Below are positions 52,216 through 61,220 of a stretch of DNA of 64,000 nt, in pieces (position 1 is the first letter of the stretch; the number at the start of each line of letters is the position of its first letter). Source of the DNA: [Flexibacter] sp. ATCC 35103 (GTDB lineage Bacteria > Bacteroidota > Bacteroidia > Flavobacteriales > Flavobacteriaceae); NCBI RefSeq assembly GCF_001975985.1, contig NZ_MTQF01000005.1:124001-188000 (forward strand). The letters are read 5' to 3'. The translations under genes and the position numbers were made by a program. The notes beneath the pieces are model-generated. The model was not told the DNA's origin, did no database searches, and worked only from the letters and a program-made list of their open reading frames with translations.

Positions 52216-53676
52216 ATGAAATCTACCCATAAAATTTTAATAATTCCAATATTAATCCTGCAATTAAGTTGTTTATCAAAGGTTGTAGCGCAATCTGGTA
52301 TTGCTAAATCAAGATCGAATTCAAAAATTAATGTTTACACAACTGCTGAAAACACCAATTTAAGGTTGTCATTATCAAATGATTTAATCTCGGCTTCACC
52401 ACAAACAAATTCAACTGTTTCTATAACTGTAGATTCAGGAAAAATATTTCAGACCTTTCTGGGAATTGGTGGTGCAATTACAGATGCAAGTGCAGAAGTT
52501 TTCGCAAAATTATCACCAAAAAAACGACAAGAATTTCTAACCGCTTACTACGATAAAAATAAAGGCATCGGATATTCTTTAGCGAGAACCAATATTCATA
52601 GTTGCGATTTTAGCAGCGAAAGTTATACCTACATTCAAGAAGGAGATAAAGATTTAAAAACCTTTACTATCGATCACGACAGAAAATACAGAATTCCATT
52701 AATCAAAAAAGCAATAGAAACAGCCGGCGGGAAATTAACATTATTTGTTAGCCCATGGAGTCCCCCAGCTTTTATGAAAGACAATAATGATATTTTGCAC
52801 GGCGGCGTTTTATTGCCGGAATTTGCTCAATCATGGGCAAACTATTATGCAAAATTTATAAAAGCATATGAAAAAGAAGGAATTCCGGTTTGGGGATTAA
52901 CCATTCAGAATGAGCCAATGGCAAGCCAAAGTTGGGAATCCTGCATTTATACACCTGAAGCCGAAAGAGATTTCCTAAAAAACTTTCTTGGGCCAACTTT
53001 AGAAAAAGAAGGACTTGGTTCTAAAAAAATAATTATTTGGGATCATAACCGTGGAGACATGCTGGTAAAAAGGGCCAACCTTGTTTTCTCAGATCCTGAA
53101 GTTTCAAAATACGCATGGGGAATTGGGTTTCATTGGTACGAAACCTGGAATGGAGGAACACCAAAATTCGAATCTGTAGCCGAAGTTCACAAAGCTTTCC
53201 CAAACAAAAATTTAATTTTTACTGAAGGTTGTATCGAAAAATTTGATGCTTCAAAATTTCAGTTTTGGGGAAATGCAGAACGTTACGGACTTAACATGAT
53301 CAATGATTTTAACAACGGAACCGTTGCATGGACAGATTGGAATATTCTCTTAGATCAAAATGGAGGACCAAATCATGTGGGTAATTTTTGTTTTGCACCT
53401 ATTCACGCAGATACTACAAAAGATGAATTGATCTACACACCAATGTATTTCTACATAGGTCATTTGTCAAAATTTATCAGACCAAATGCCAAACGAATCG
53501 AGGCAACTCTTAGCGATAAAAGCTTGTTAAGTACTTCGTTTAAAAACACCGATGGAAAAATCGCCACAATTATCATGAACTCATCTGATAAGGAAGTGAT
53601 TTATACCATAACAAACAACAAGCTAAAAACAACCATTACTATACCTGCTCATGCCATGCAGACGCTGGAATATTAG
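52216..53676 (+). CDS. Glycoside hydrolase family 30, copy 2
   Basis: 486 residues, clearly a tandem paralogue of copy 1 with most catalytic-domain residues identical. Acid/base Glu233 is in IQNEPMASQSWES and nucleophile Glu337 in FTEGCIEKFD. The N-terminus differs: KILIIPILILQLSCLSKVVAQ has a Cys that could be lipidated (weak lipobox QLSC) or a signal peptidase I site after VVAQ. The two enzymes may therefore sit in different places, or cut the same glycan at different chain lengths. GH3 follows 36 bases later without a terminator. Confidence 0.93.
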   Translation: MKSTHKILIIPILILQLSCLSKVVAQSGIAKSRSNSKINVYTTAENTNLRLSLSNDLISASPQTNSTVSITVDSGKIFQTFLGIGGAITDASAEVFAKLSPKKRQEFLTAYYDKNKGIGYSLARTNIHSCDFSSESYTYIQEGDKDLKTFTIDHDRKYRIPLIKKAIETAGGKLTLFVSPWSPPAFMKDNNDILHGGVLLPEFAQSWANYYAKFIKAYEKEGIPVWGLTIQNEPMASQSWESCIYTPEAERDFLKNFLGPTLEKEGLGSKKIIIWDHNRGDMLVKRANLVFSDPEVSKYAWGIGFHWYETWNGGTPKFESVAEVHKAFPNKNLIFTEGCIEKFDASKFQFWGNAERYGLNMINDFNNGTVAWTDWNILLDQNGGPNHVGNFCFAPIHADTTKDELIYTPMYFYIGHLSKFIRPNAKRIEATLSDKSLLSTSFKNTDGKIATIIMNSSDKEVIYTITNNKLKTTITIPAHAMQTLEY

Positions 53677-53712
53677 AGTATTAATTATGAAATATTAATT
53701 TAAAAAATTAAA

Positions 53713-55980
53713 ATGAAAAAGACCAAGTTGCTAATGCTGGCTTTCCTAATTTGTGGAGCAGCATCAAGTCAGGAAATAAAAAATAAAAAATCAGATATTG
53801 ATGCTAAAGTTTCTGAACTGTTATCTAAAATGACACTTGAAGAAAAAGTGGGTCAGATGACTCAGATTACCGTAACTATATTTGAAGATCCCGCAAAACC
53901 AGGTTATTTTGATGCTGCAAAGCTAAAACAAGGAATTCAGGATTATCACATAGGTTCTATTTTGAATGTACCAAATCCCGGAGCGCCAACACTTAAAAGA
54001 TGGCAGGAAACTTTAACAGCAATTTCGAACGAAGCGAATAAATCAAGACTTAAAATTCCGGTTTTATACGGGATAGATGCCATTCATGGTGCAAGTTATA
54101 CAGCTGGAGCAACTTTGTTTCCACAGCAAATAGGTTTAGCAGCAACATTTAATACTGACTTGGTAAAACGCGGAGCCGAAATTTCTGCCTATGAAACCAG
54201 AGCATCCTCAATTCCATGGGTTTTTTCTCCTGATTTAGATTTTCCAAGAAATCCGGCATGGTCAAGAATGTGGGAATCATTTGGAGAAGATGCTTATTTA
54301 TCCTCAAAAATGGCCGTTGCATTAGTAAATGGTTTTGAAGGAAATAATAATGTAGGTTCAAAATATAGCGTTGCCTCATGTATGAAACATTACATAGGTT
54401 ACGGAAGCACAACTACCGGAAAAGACAGAACTCCAAGTATTATCCCGGAAAGACTTTTAAGACAATATGATTTAACAATCTATCAGGCTGCAATAAATGC
54501 AGGTGCAAAAAGTGTAATGGTAAGTTCTGGTGAAATAAACGGAACTCCCGTACACGCAAGCAAACATTTGATTACTGACATTCTTAAAAAAGAATTGGGT
54601 TTTAAAGGAGTTGTAGTAACAGACTGGAAAGATATTATTTACTTATACACAAGACACAAAGTCGCTGAATCTAAACGTGATGCTGTTCGTATTGCAGTTA
54701 TGGCCGGAATTGACATGAGTATGGTTCCCGAAGAATTTTCTTTTTATACTGATTTAATAGATTTAGTTCAAAATGGTGAAGTACCAATGTACAGAATTGA
54801 TGATGCGGTAACAAGAATTTTGAGAATGAAATTTGAGTTGAATTTGTTCCAAAATACAGTAGCAGATTTAAAAGATTATCCAAAATTTGGTTCAGCAGAA
54901 CACATTCAGGAAGCTTATAATACAGCCGCAGAATCTATTACTTTGTTAAAAAATAATGCTTCAGTTTTACCATTAAGTAAAAACGAAAAAATATTAGTTA
55001 CAGGTGCAACCGCTAATAGCATGAAATACCTAAACGGAGGCTGGTCCTATAACTGGCAAGGTGAAAATTCAGATACATATGCAGCTGATAAATTCACAAT
55101 ACTGGAAGCTTTTCAAAATAAATTAGGAAAAGAAAATGTGCTTTATACACCAGGCGCTGATCTTGAAAAAGAAGATGATGCTGAAATTCAGAAAGCCGTA
55201 GAATTAGCTAAAACAGCATCAAAAATTGTTTTGTGTTTAGGAGAGAAAAATTATACCGAAACTCCGGGCGATATCAGCAATCTATATATGAGTCCGTCTC
55301 AAATAAAATTAGCTTTAGCCTTATCAAAATTAAATAAACCAATTGTTTTAGTTTTAAACGAAGGAAGACCAAGATTAATCAGTGATTTCGAAGATAAAAT
55401 GAGCGCTGTTGTACAATGCTATTTGCCAGGAAATGAAGGCGGAAGAGCATTAGTAGATATTTTGTACGGAGATGTAAACCCAAGTGGAAGATTACCTTAC
55501 AATTACCCAAAATATCCTAACTCATTAGAGAAATACAATAGAAAATATACCGAAAGTATTTCTGAAAATGAACAAAATAATGATGCCAAATACGAGAAAA
55601 GTTATTCTCCTCAATTCGAATTCGGGACAGGATTATCGTATACCACTTTTGCTTATTCAAATCTAAAAATTGACAAATCTGAAATCAATAATACAGACGA
55701 AGTAAATGTTTCCGTAGAAGTTAAAAACTCAGGATCAAAAGCAGGAAAAGAAGCTGTTTTATTGTATTTATCAGATAATGTAGCCAGTATTACACCTGAA
55801 TTTAAAGCATTGAAAAGATTCGAAAAAATAAGCCTGAATCCGGGAGAAACCAAAACAGTAAAATTTACTTTAAACCAAAAAGACCTTCAATTTGTAAACG
55901 AAGATCTAAAATGGATTTCTGAAAAAGGAACATTCACAATTCAGATAGCAAATCAAAAGAAAGATTTTCAATTAAGATAA
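53713..55980 (+). CDS. Glycoside hydrolase family 3 (beta-glucosidase-like), copy 1
   Basis: 755 residues with signal peptide (LLMLAFLICGAASSQ). Three GH3 parts are visible: the TIM barrel with YGIDAIHGASYTAGATLFPQ, SCMKHYIGYG (Lys225-His226) and nucleophile Asp304 in GVVVTDWKDI; the alpha/beta sandwich (about 400-590); and a fibronectin-III-like C-terminal domain (about 640-750). VVTDW replaces the common VVSDW, and the PDLDFPRNPAWSR region differs from the second GH3, so specificity probably differs. It removes glucose or short units from chain ends released by the GH30 enzymes. Confidence 0.94.
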   Translation: MKKTKLLMLAFLICGAASSQEIKNKKSDIDAKVSELLSKMTLEEKVGQMTQITVTIFEDPAKPGYFDAAKLKQGIQDYHIGSILNVPNPGAPTLKRWQETLTAISNEANKSRLKIPVLYGIDAIHGASYTAGATLFPQQIGLAATFNTDLVKRGAEISAYETRASSIPWVFSPDLDFPRNPAWSRMWESFGEDAYLSSKMAVALVNGFEGNNNVGSKYSVASCMKHYIGYGSTTTGKDRTPSIIPERLLRQYDLTIYQAAINAGAKSVMVSSGEINGTPVHASKHLITDILKKELGFKGVVVTDWKDIIYLYTRHKVAESKRDAVRIAVMAGIDMSMVPEEFSFYTDLIDLVQNGEVPMYRIDDAVTRILRMKFELNLFQNTVADLKDYPKFGSAEHIQEAYNTAAESITLLKNNASVLPLSKNEKILVTGATANSMKYLNGGWSYNWQGENSDTYAADKFTILEAFQNKLGKENVLYTPGADLEKEDDAEIQKAVELAKTASKIVLCLGEKNYTETPGDISNLYMSPSQIKLALALSKLNKPIVLVLNEGRPRLISDFEDKMSAVVQCYLPGNEGGRALVDILYGDVNPSGRLPYNYPKYPNSLEKYNRKYTESISENEQNNDAKYEKSYSPQFEFGTGLSYTTFAYSNLKIDKSEINNTDEVNVSVEVKNSGSKAGKEAVLLYLSDNVASITPEFKALKRFEKISLNPGETKTVKFTLNQKDLQFVNEDLKWISEKGTFTIQIANQKKDFQLR

Positions 55981-55992
55981 ACAGTACTCATT

Positions 55993-56029
55993 CCTGCAAT
56001 CCCGAAGCCTCGGAACAAAACCTTGCAGG
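55993..56029 (+). terminator. Hairpin between GH3 and GH5 genes
   Basis: CCTGCAA pairs with TTGCAGG and encloses a smaller TCCCGA-AGCC-TCGGAA hairpin; TATTTTTAG follows. The inner part matches hairpin one of the repeat at 28392. Confidence 0.6.
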
Positions 56030-56071
56030 TATTTTTAGTTTAGTAAAGTTGATTAGTTTAGAAAAAACAGC

Positions 56072-57829
56072 ATGAAAAAATTAGTAATTATATTCCAATT
56101 GTTGCTTTCAATAGCCGCTTCTGCACAAGGATTTCTACACAGAGAGGGACAAAATATTGTTGACGGCAACGGAAAAAACGTAATATTAAGAGGATTAGGC
56201 GTTGGCGGCTGGATGGTTCAGGAAGGATATATGTTGCAAACACAACCTTTTGCAAGTCCGCAATATGTGATTAAACAAAAAATTCAGGAAGTTGTTGGAG
56301 AACAAGGAACAAAAGAATTTTATGCCGCATATAAAGCAAACGGAATTACAAAACGTGATGTAGATTCATTAGCTAAATGGGGCTTTAATTCCATTCGTTT
56401 ACCGATGCATTATAACCTTTATACGCCATCAATTCAGGAAGAAAAAAATGGTGAAATTACCTGGATAGAAGAAGGTTTTACCATGACCGATAATTTACTG
56501 AAATGGTGTGCCGAAAATAAAATGTATCTTATTCTGGACTTACATGCTGCTCCGGGCGGGCAAGGAAATGATGCTGCAATTTCTGACTATGATACCACAA
56601 AACCATCGCTTTGGGAAAGTGAAGCCAATCAGAAAAAAATGATTGCATTATGGAAAAAACTCGCCTCTCGTTATAGAGATAATCCGTGGATTGGAGCATA
56701 TGATATTATCAATGAACCAAACTGGAATTTTACCGGAACGAATAAAAATGGCTGTGACGAAAATTCAAACGGACCTTTGAGAGAATTAATGGTTCAGGTT
56801 ACAAAAGCCATTCGCGAAGTCGATACCAACCATTTAATTTTTATTGAAGGAAACTGTTGGGGAAATAATTACAACGGAATTTTTCCTTTATGGGATGAAA
56901 ATATGGCGTTGAGTTTTCATAAATACTGGAACTATAATACCAAAGAATCGATTCAGAAAATGCTGGATTACAGAACACAATATAATGTGCCAATCTGGTT
57001 AGGCGAAAGTGGAGAAAACTCCAATGTTTGGTTTAAAGATGCACTGACATTAGTAGAAAGTAACAATATTGGGTGGGCTTTCTGGCCAATGAAAAAAATC
57101 GAAAATATTGCCGGAGTAACATCTGTAACAAAAATTCCTGAGTACGATGTTTTATTGCAATATTGGAAAGATGGCGGTCAAAAACCAACAGCTGATTTTG
57201 CAAAAAAAGCTTTAATGAAAATAGCCGACAATTATAAAATGGAAAACGTAACCGTTAAGCCCGATGTAATTGATGCGATGTTCAGACAAGTGCAGACGAA
57301 TGATACCAAACCGTATAAAAAACATATAATTCCGGGAAAAATTCTTGCGACCGAATATGATTTAGGTACAAATGGTTTTGCTTATCTGGATAAGGACTTT
57401 ATAAATTACAGAGTAGAAACCGGAAAATTTGACGAATGGAATAAAGGAAACACGATGCGAAATGATGGTGTTGATATTTTACCATGTAAAGATTCAGGTT
57501 CAAACGGTTATCAGGTTTCCTTTATAGAAGATGGAGAATGGTTGCAGTTTACTGCCCAAGTTGTAAAACAAAACAGATACAAAGTGGCAATTCGTTATTC
57601 AAGTGAAAATTTAGAAGGAAAACTGTATCTGGAAACAGAAAACGGAAACAAATCTGAAACAATTACACTTCCCGTAACCGGAGGAAATGATAAATGGAAA
57701 GCTATGATTTTATCTGATGTAGAATTACATACAGGTGTAAATAAAATCAAATTAGTTTTTGAAAAAGGAGGATTCAATTTAAATTATTTAGATTTTTCAG
57801 AAAGCAAAAAAGCAAGTTCAAAAAAATAA
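56072..57829 (+). CDS. Glycoside hydrolase family 5 with C-terminal CBM-like domain
   Basis: 585 residues with signal peptide (QLLLSIAASAQ). The (beta/alpha)8 GH5 domain (about 25-375) has RGLGVGGWMVQEGYML, acid/base Glu215 in DIINEPNWNF and nucleophile Glu312 in PIWLGESGENS. The GGWM start resembles exo- and endo-beta-1,3-glucanases more than plant-wall cellulases. A C-terminal beta-sandwich (about 430-580, YQVSFIEDGEWLQFTAQV...VNKIKLVFEKGGFNLNYLDF) looks like a CBM6/35-type carbohydrate-binding module. It likely acts on the main chain of the target glucan. Confidence 0.9.
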   Translation: MKKLVIIFQLLLSIAASAQGFLHREGQNIVDGNGKNVILRGLGVGGWMVQEGYMLQTQPFASPQYVIKQKIQEVVGEQGTKEFYAAYKANGITKRDVDSLAKWGFNSIRLPMHYNLYTPSIQEEKNGEITWIEEGFTMTDNLLKWCAENKMYLILDLHAAPGGQGNDAAISDYDTTKPSLWESEANQKKMIALWKKLASRYRDNPWIGAYDIINEPNWNFTGTNKNGCDENSNGPLRELMVQVTKAIREVDTNHLIFIEGNCWGNNYNGIFPLWDENMALSFHKYWNYNTKESIQKMLDYRTQYNVPIWLGESGENSNVWFKDALTLVESNNIGWAFWPMKKIENIAGVTSVTKIPEYDVLLQYWKDGGQKPTADFAKKALMKIADNYKMENVTVKPDVIDAMFRQVQTNDTKPYKKHIIPGKILATEYDLGTNGFAYLDKDFINYRVETGKFDEWNKGNTMRNDGVDILPCKDSGSNGYQVSFIEDGEWLQFTAQVVKQNRYKVAIRYSSENLEGKLYLETENGNKSETITLPVTGGNDKWKAMILSDVELHTGVNKIKLVFEKGGFNLNYLDFSESKKASSKK

Positions 57830-58006
57830 GGTAAGATTTCTGAGAGTTAAGAAGATGTGTTTTTTTTGAGAGAAAAAACTTTAGTAAGTGATTGTGTTGT
57901 ATTTAATATTAATTATCGAAAAATATACAATTAACATTGTTTTAAAGTTATTTTTTTTCTTTGAGGCCAGTGAAATGGTAGCTTTACGGAATTAAATTTT
58001 TTTAAC
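57830..58006 (+). promoter_or_regulatory. 177-base gap with possible second PUL promoter
   Basis: The gap contains GATGTGTTTTT (57854-57864), the core of the susC operator repeat, and TTG (57937-57939) with TTTCTTTG (57956-57963), an imperfect promoter with a 16-base spacer. It may start a second transcription unit for the last two PUL genes. Each part is weak. Confidence 0.35.
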
Positions 58007-58846
58007 ATGAAAAAGATAAATTCAATTTTTGTAGTAGCAATTCTGTTTTTTGTAATTACACCGTTTTATGCTCAGAATTTAAAAATTATGAGCTACAATA
58101 TCCGTTTGGATGTTGCCTCTGATGGAGAAAATGCCTGGCCGAACCGAAAAGATTATTTTGCTTCGCAAATTCAATTTTACAGTCCGGATATTTTTGGTGT
58201 TCAGGAAGCAACTCCTAATCAGGTTACAGATATAGCATTGGCTTTGCCAGGTTATAATAGATTTGGGATAGGCAGAGAAGAAGAAGGAAAAGGAGAAGCA
58301 TGCACGATTTACTATAAAAAAGATCGTTTTCAGGTACAGGAATCAAACACGTTTTGGTTGTCAGAAACACCAGATAAAGTTTCAAGAGGCTGGGATGCAG
58401 CTTGTAACAGGATTTGTACATATGGACTTTTTAAAGATTTGAAAACTAAAAAAGTGTTCTGGGTTTTTAATCTTCATCTCGATCATATGGGCGAAGTGGC
58501 GAGAGTAAAAGGAGTAGAATTGGTTCTTTCGAAAATGAAGGAGATAAACACAAAAAAATCCCCTGCTTTTTTAATGGGAGATTTTAATTCAGAACCAGAT
58601 ACAAAACAAATTGCATCAATAAAAAAAGTAATGGATGATACCAAAGAGGTTTCGAAAGAAAAGCCTTTTGGACCAACCGGAACTTTCAATGATTTTAAAC
58701 ATAATGAACCTGTTACGTTGCTTTTGGATTATATTTTTATTTCAAAAAATAGCGGACTCTCAGTTCAGAAACACGCAGTTTTAAGTGATTCTAAAGATTT
58801 AAAATATCCATCAGATCACTTACCGGTTTATATAGAAATTAATTAA
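58007..58846 (+). CDS. Endonuclease/exonuclease/phosphatase-fold hydrolase, exported
   Basis: 279 residues with signal peptide (FVVAILFFVITPFYAQ). All catalytic motifs of the EEP superfamily are present: MSYNIRLD, FGVQEATPNQ (metal-binding Glu), NLHLDHMG, LMGDFNSEPD and the final SDHLPVYIE. The superfamily includes DNase I-like nucleases, sphingomyelinases and inositol phosphatases. Being exported and inside a PUL, it probably removes a phosphate or phosphodiester substituent rather than cutting DNA. Its stop is six bases before the second GH3. Confidence 0.9.
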   Translation: MKKINSIFVVAILFFVITPFYAQNLKIMSYNIRLDVASDGENAWPNRKDYFASQIQFYSPDIFGVQEATPNQVTDIALALPGYNRFGIGREEEGKGEACTIYYKKDRFQVQESNTFWLSETPDKVSRGWDAACNRICTYGLFKDLKTKKVFWVFNLHLDHMGEVARVKGVELVLSKMKEINTKKSPAFLMGDFNSEPDTKQIASIKKVMDDTKEVSKEKPFGPTGTFNDFKHNEPVTLLLDYIFISKNSGLSVQKHAVLSDSKDLKYPSDHLPVYIEIN

Positions 58847-58852
58847 AACAGA

Positions 58853-61078
58853 ATGAAAAAATTAACCACATTTACCTTGTTGATGGTCTCCTTTTTTGCC
58901 GTCGCCCAACAAGAAACAATAGATCAGAAAGTAAATGCTCTGTTGAAAAAAATGACCATCGAAGAGAAAATTGGTCAGCTAAATCAGTACACAGGAGATA
59001 ATTCCGCGACAGGACCAATCACGATTAATCCAAACAAACAAGCCGAAATTAAAGCCGGAATTGTAGGATCAATGCTTAATATTATTGGTACAAAATACAC
59101 CAGACAATATCAGGAACTGGCCATGCAATCCCGACTTAAAATTCCGTTGTTATTTGGTCAGGATGTAATTCATGGTTACAAAACGACTTTTCCAATTCCG
59201 TTGGCCGAGGCTGCAAGTTGGGATTTAGCTGCAATTGAGCTAGCTGCAAGAGTTGCTGCTACAGAAGCTTCTGCAAGCGGTATTCACTGGACATTTGCTC
59301 CAATGGTAGATATAGGTCGTGATCCTCGTTGGGGTCGTGTTATGGAAGGCGCAGGAGAAGATACTTATCTGGGATCTAAAATTGCTTATGCAAGAGTAAA
59401 AGGTTTTCAGGGAAATAAACTGGGTGATTTAAACTCGGTTATGGCTTGCGTAAAACACTTTGCAGCTTATGGGGCAGCAGTTGGAGGAAGAGATTATAAC
59501 TCTGTAGATATGAGCGAAAGAATGTTGTGGGAAACGTATCTGCCACCTTTCAAAGCAGCGCTGGATGCCGGAGCGGCAACTTTTATGAATTCATTCAATG
59601 ACTTAAACGGAATTCCTGCTACAGGAAATGCACATTTGCAACGCGATATCTTAAAAGGAAAATGGAACTTTCAGGGTTTTGTAGTTTCAGATTGGGGTTC
59701 GATTGGTGAAATGGTAGCACATGGATATTCAAAAGACCTAAAAGCTGCAGCACTTTCTGCGATTACTGCAGGAAGCGATATGGATATGGAAAGTAATGCT
59801 TACAGATATAATTTAGCAGAATTGGTTAAAGAAGGCAAAGTATCTGTAGATTTAATTGATGATGCCGTAAAAAGAATTCTTCGCAAGAAATATGAACTGG
59901 GATTATTTGATGATCCATACCGATATTCAGATCAAAAAAGAGCAGACAAAGCCTTAAATGATCCTGAAAACAGAAAAGCTGCTCTTGATGTAGCACAAAA
60001 AAGTATTGTATTATTAAAGAATGAAAAGGAGACTTTACCACTTTCTAAAAATCTGAAAACAATCGCTTTTATTGGACCAATGGTAAAAGAGTACAAAGAA
60101 AACATGGGGTTTTGGTCTGTCGAATTGCCTGAAGTTGATTATAATAAATGGATCGTTTCGCAGTGGGATGGTTTGCAAAATAAAGTAGGTAAAAATACTA
60201 AATTGCTTTATGCCAAAGGTTGTGAAGTTGACGGAGACAATAAAGACGGTTTTGCTGAAGCTGTTGCAACTGCCAAACAAGCAGATGTTGTTATTTTGAG
60301 TATTGGAGAAAGACGTGACATGAGCGGAGAAGCAAAAAGCCGAAGCGATCTTCATTTACCTGGCGTTCAGGAAGATTTGGTAAAAGCAATTCAGGCTACA
60401 GGAAAACCGGTTGTAGTTTTGGTAAATGCAGGAAGACCATTAATTTTTAACTGGACTGCAGATAATGTTCCTGCAATTGTATATACGTGGTGGTTGGGTA
60501 CAGAAGCAGGAAATGCAATCGCCAATGTTTTATTTGGAGATTATAATCCGTCTGGAAAATTGCCAATGACTTTTCCCAGAGAAGTAGGTCAGATACCTAT
60601 TTATTACAATCATTACAGTACAGGAAGACCGGCAAAAACCGAAAGTGAAACCAATTATGTTTCAGCTTATATTGATTTAAAAAACTCCCCTAAATTTCCG
60701 TTTGGATATGGTTTGAGTTATACTAAATTCAATTATTCAGATTTAAAATTATCTTCGGTGAAAATGAAGAATAATGAAACAATTAAGGTTTCTTTTCAAT
60801 TATCAAATGTTGGGAAAGCAGCCGGAGAAGAAGTAGTACAATTATATTTAAAAGATAAATTTGGATCTGTTGTAAGACCAGTTTTAGAATTAAGAGATTT
60901 CCAGAAAGTAAAATTAAATCCAGGAGAATCTAAAACAATAGAGTTTACAATCGACAAAGAGAAACTTTCATTCTACAATAATAAATTAGAGTTTGTTGCA
61001 GAACCGGGAGATTTTGAACTAATGATTGGAGCTTCATCAGCTGATATCAAATTAAAATCTAATTTTGAATTGCTTTAA
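58853..61078 (+). CDS. Glycoside hydrolase family 3, BglX-like, copy 2
   Basis: 741 residues with signal peptide (MVSFFAVAQQ). Classical periplasmic beta-glucosidase layout: TIM barrel with FGQDVIHGYKTTFPIPLAEA, PMVDIGRDPRWGRVMEGAGED, CVKHFAAYGA and nucleophile Asp280 in VVSDWGSIGE; then the alpha/beta sandwich with GERRDMSGEAKSRSDLHLPG; then a fibronectin-III-like tail. BglX-type enzymes hydrolyse beta-glucosides of several linkages in the periplasm. It lies six bases after the EEP hydrolase gene and closes the PUL. It is more typical of BglX than copy 1. Confidence 0.95.
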   Translation: MKKLTTFTLLMVSFFAVAQQETIDQKVNALLKKMTIEEKIGQLNQYTGDNSATGPITINPNKQAEIKAGIVGSMLNIIGTKYTRQYQELAMQSRLKIPLLFGQDVIHGYKTTFPIPLAEAASWDLAAIELAARVAATEASASGIHWTFAPMVDIGRDPRWGRVMEGAGEDTYLGSKIAYARVKGFQGNKLGDLNSVMACVKHFAAYGAAVGGRDYNSVDMSERMLWETYLPPFKAALDAGAATFMNSFNDLNGIPATGNAHLQRDILKGKWNFQGFVVSDWGSIGEMVAHGYSKDLKAAALSAITAGSDMDMESNAYRYNLAELVKEGKVSVDLIDDAVKRILRKKYELGLFDDPYRYSDQKRADKALNDPENRKAALDVAQKSIVLLKNEKETLPLSKNLKTIAFIGPMVKEYKENMGFWSVELPEVDYNKWIVSQWDGLQNKVGKNTKLLYAKGCEVDGDNKDGFAEAVATAKQADVVILSIGERRDMSGEAKSRSDLHLPGVQEDLVKAIQATGKPVVVLVNAGRPLIFNWTADNVPAIVYTWWLGTEAGNAIANVLFGDYNPSGKLPMTFPREVGQIPIYYNHYSTGRPAKTESETNYVSAYIDLKNSPKFPFGYGLSYTKFNYSDLKLSSVKMKNNETIKVSFQLSNVGKAAGEEVVQLYLKDKFGSVVRPVLELRDFQKVKLNPGESKTIEFTIDKEKLSFYNNKLEFVAEPGDFELMIGASSADIKLKSNFELL

Positions 61079-61120
61079 TGTTAAATATTTAAAAAAATAA
61101 AATCTGCGTAAAAATATCTA

Positions 61121-61164
61121 AACACATAAATTTAATTTAGAAATCAAGTTAGAATTTATGTGTT
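61121..61164 (+). terminator. Hairpin after the last PUL gene
   Basis: A 12-bp stem AACACATAAATT/AATTTATGTGTT with a 20-nt loop, 20 bases before the main terminator at 61185; perhaps an mRNA end protector. Confidence 0.5.
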
Positions 61165-61184
61165 AGAATAAATCAGACAATAAT

Positions 61185-61213
61185 AAAAAAGGCTTCAAAA
61201 TGAAGCCTTTTTT
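61185..61213. terminator. Bidirectional terminator at the PUL end
   Basis: A stem of 13 bp, AAAAAAGGCTTCA/TGAAGCCTTTTTT, 3-nt loop, T runs on both strands; it lies between the convergent GH3 and DUF3857 genes. Confidence 0.9.
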
Positions 61214-61220
61214 ATTATCA

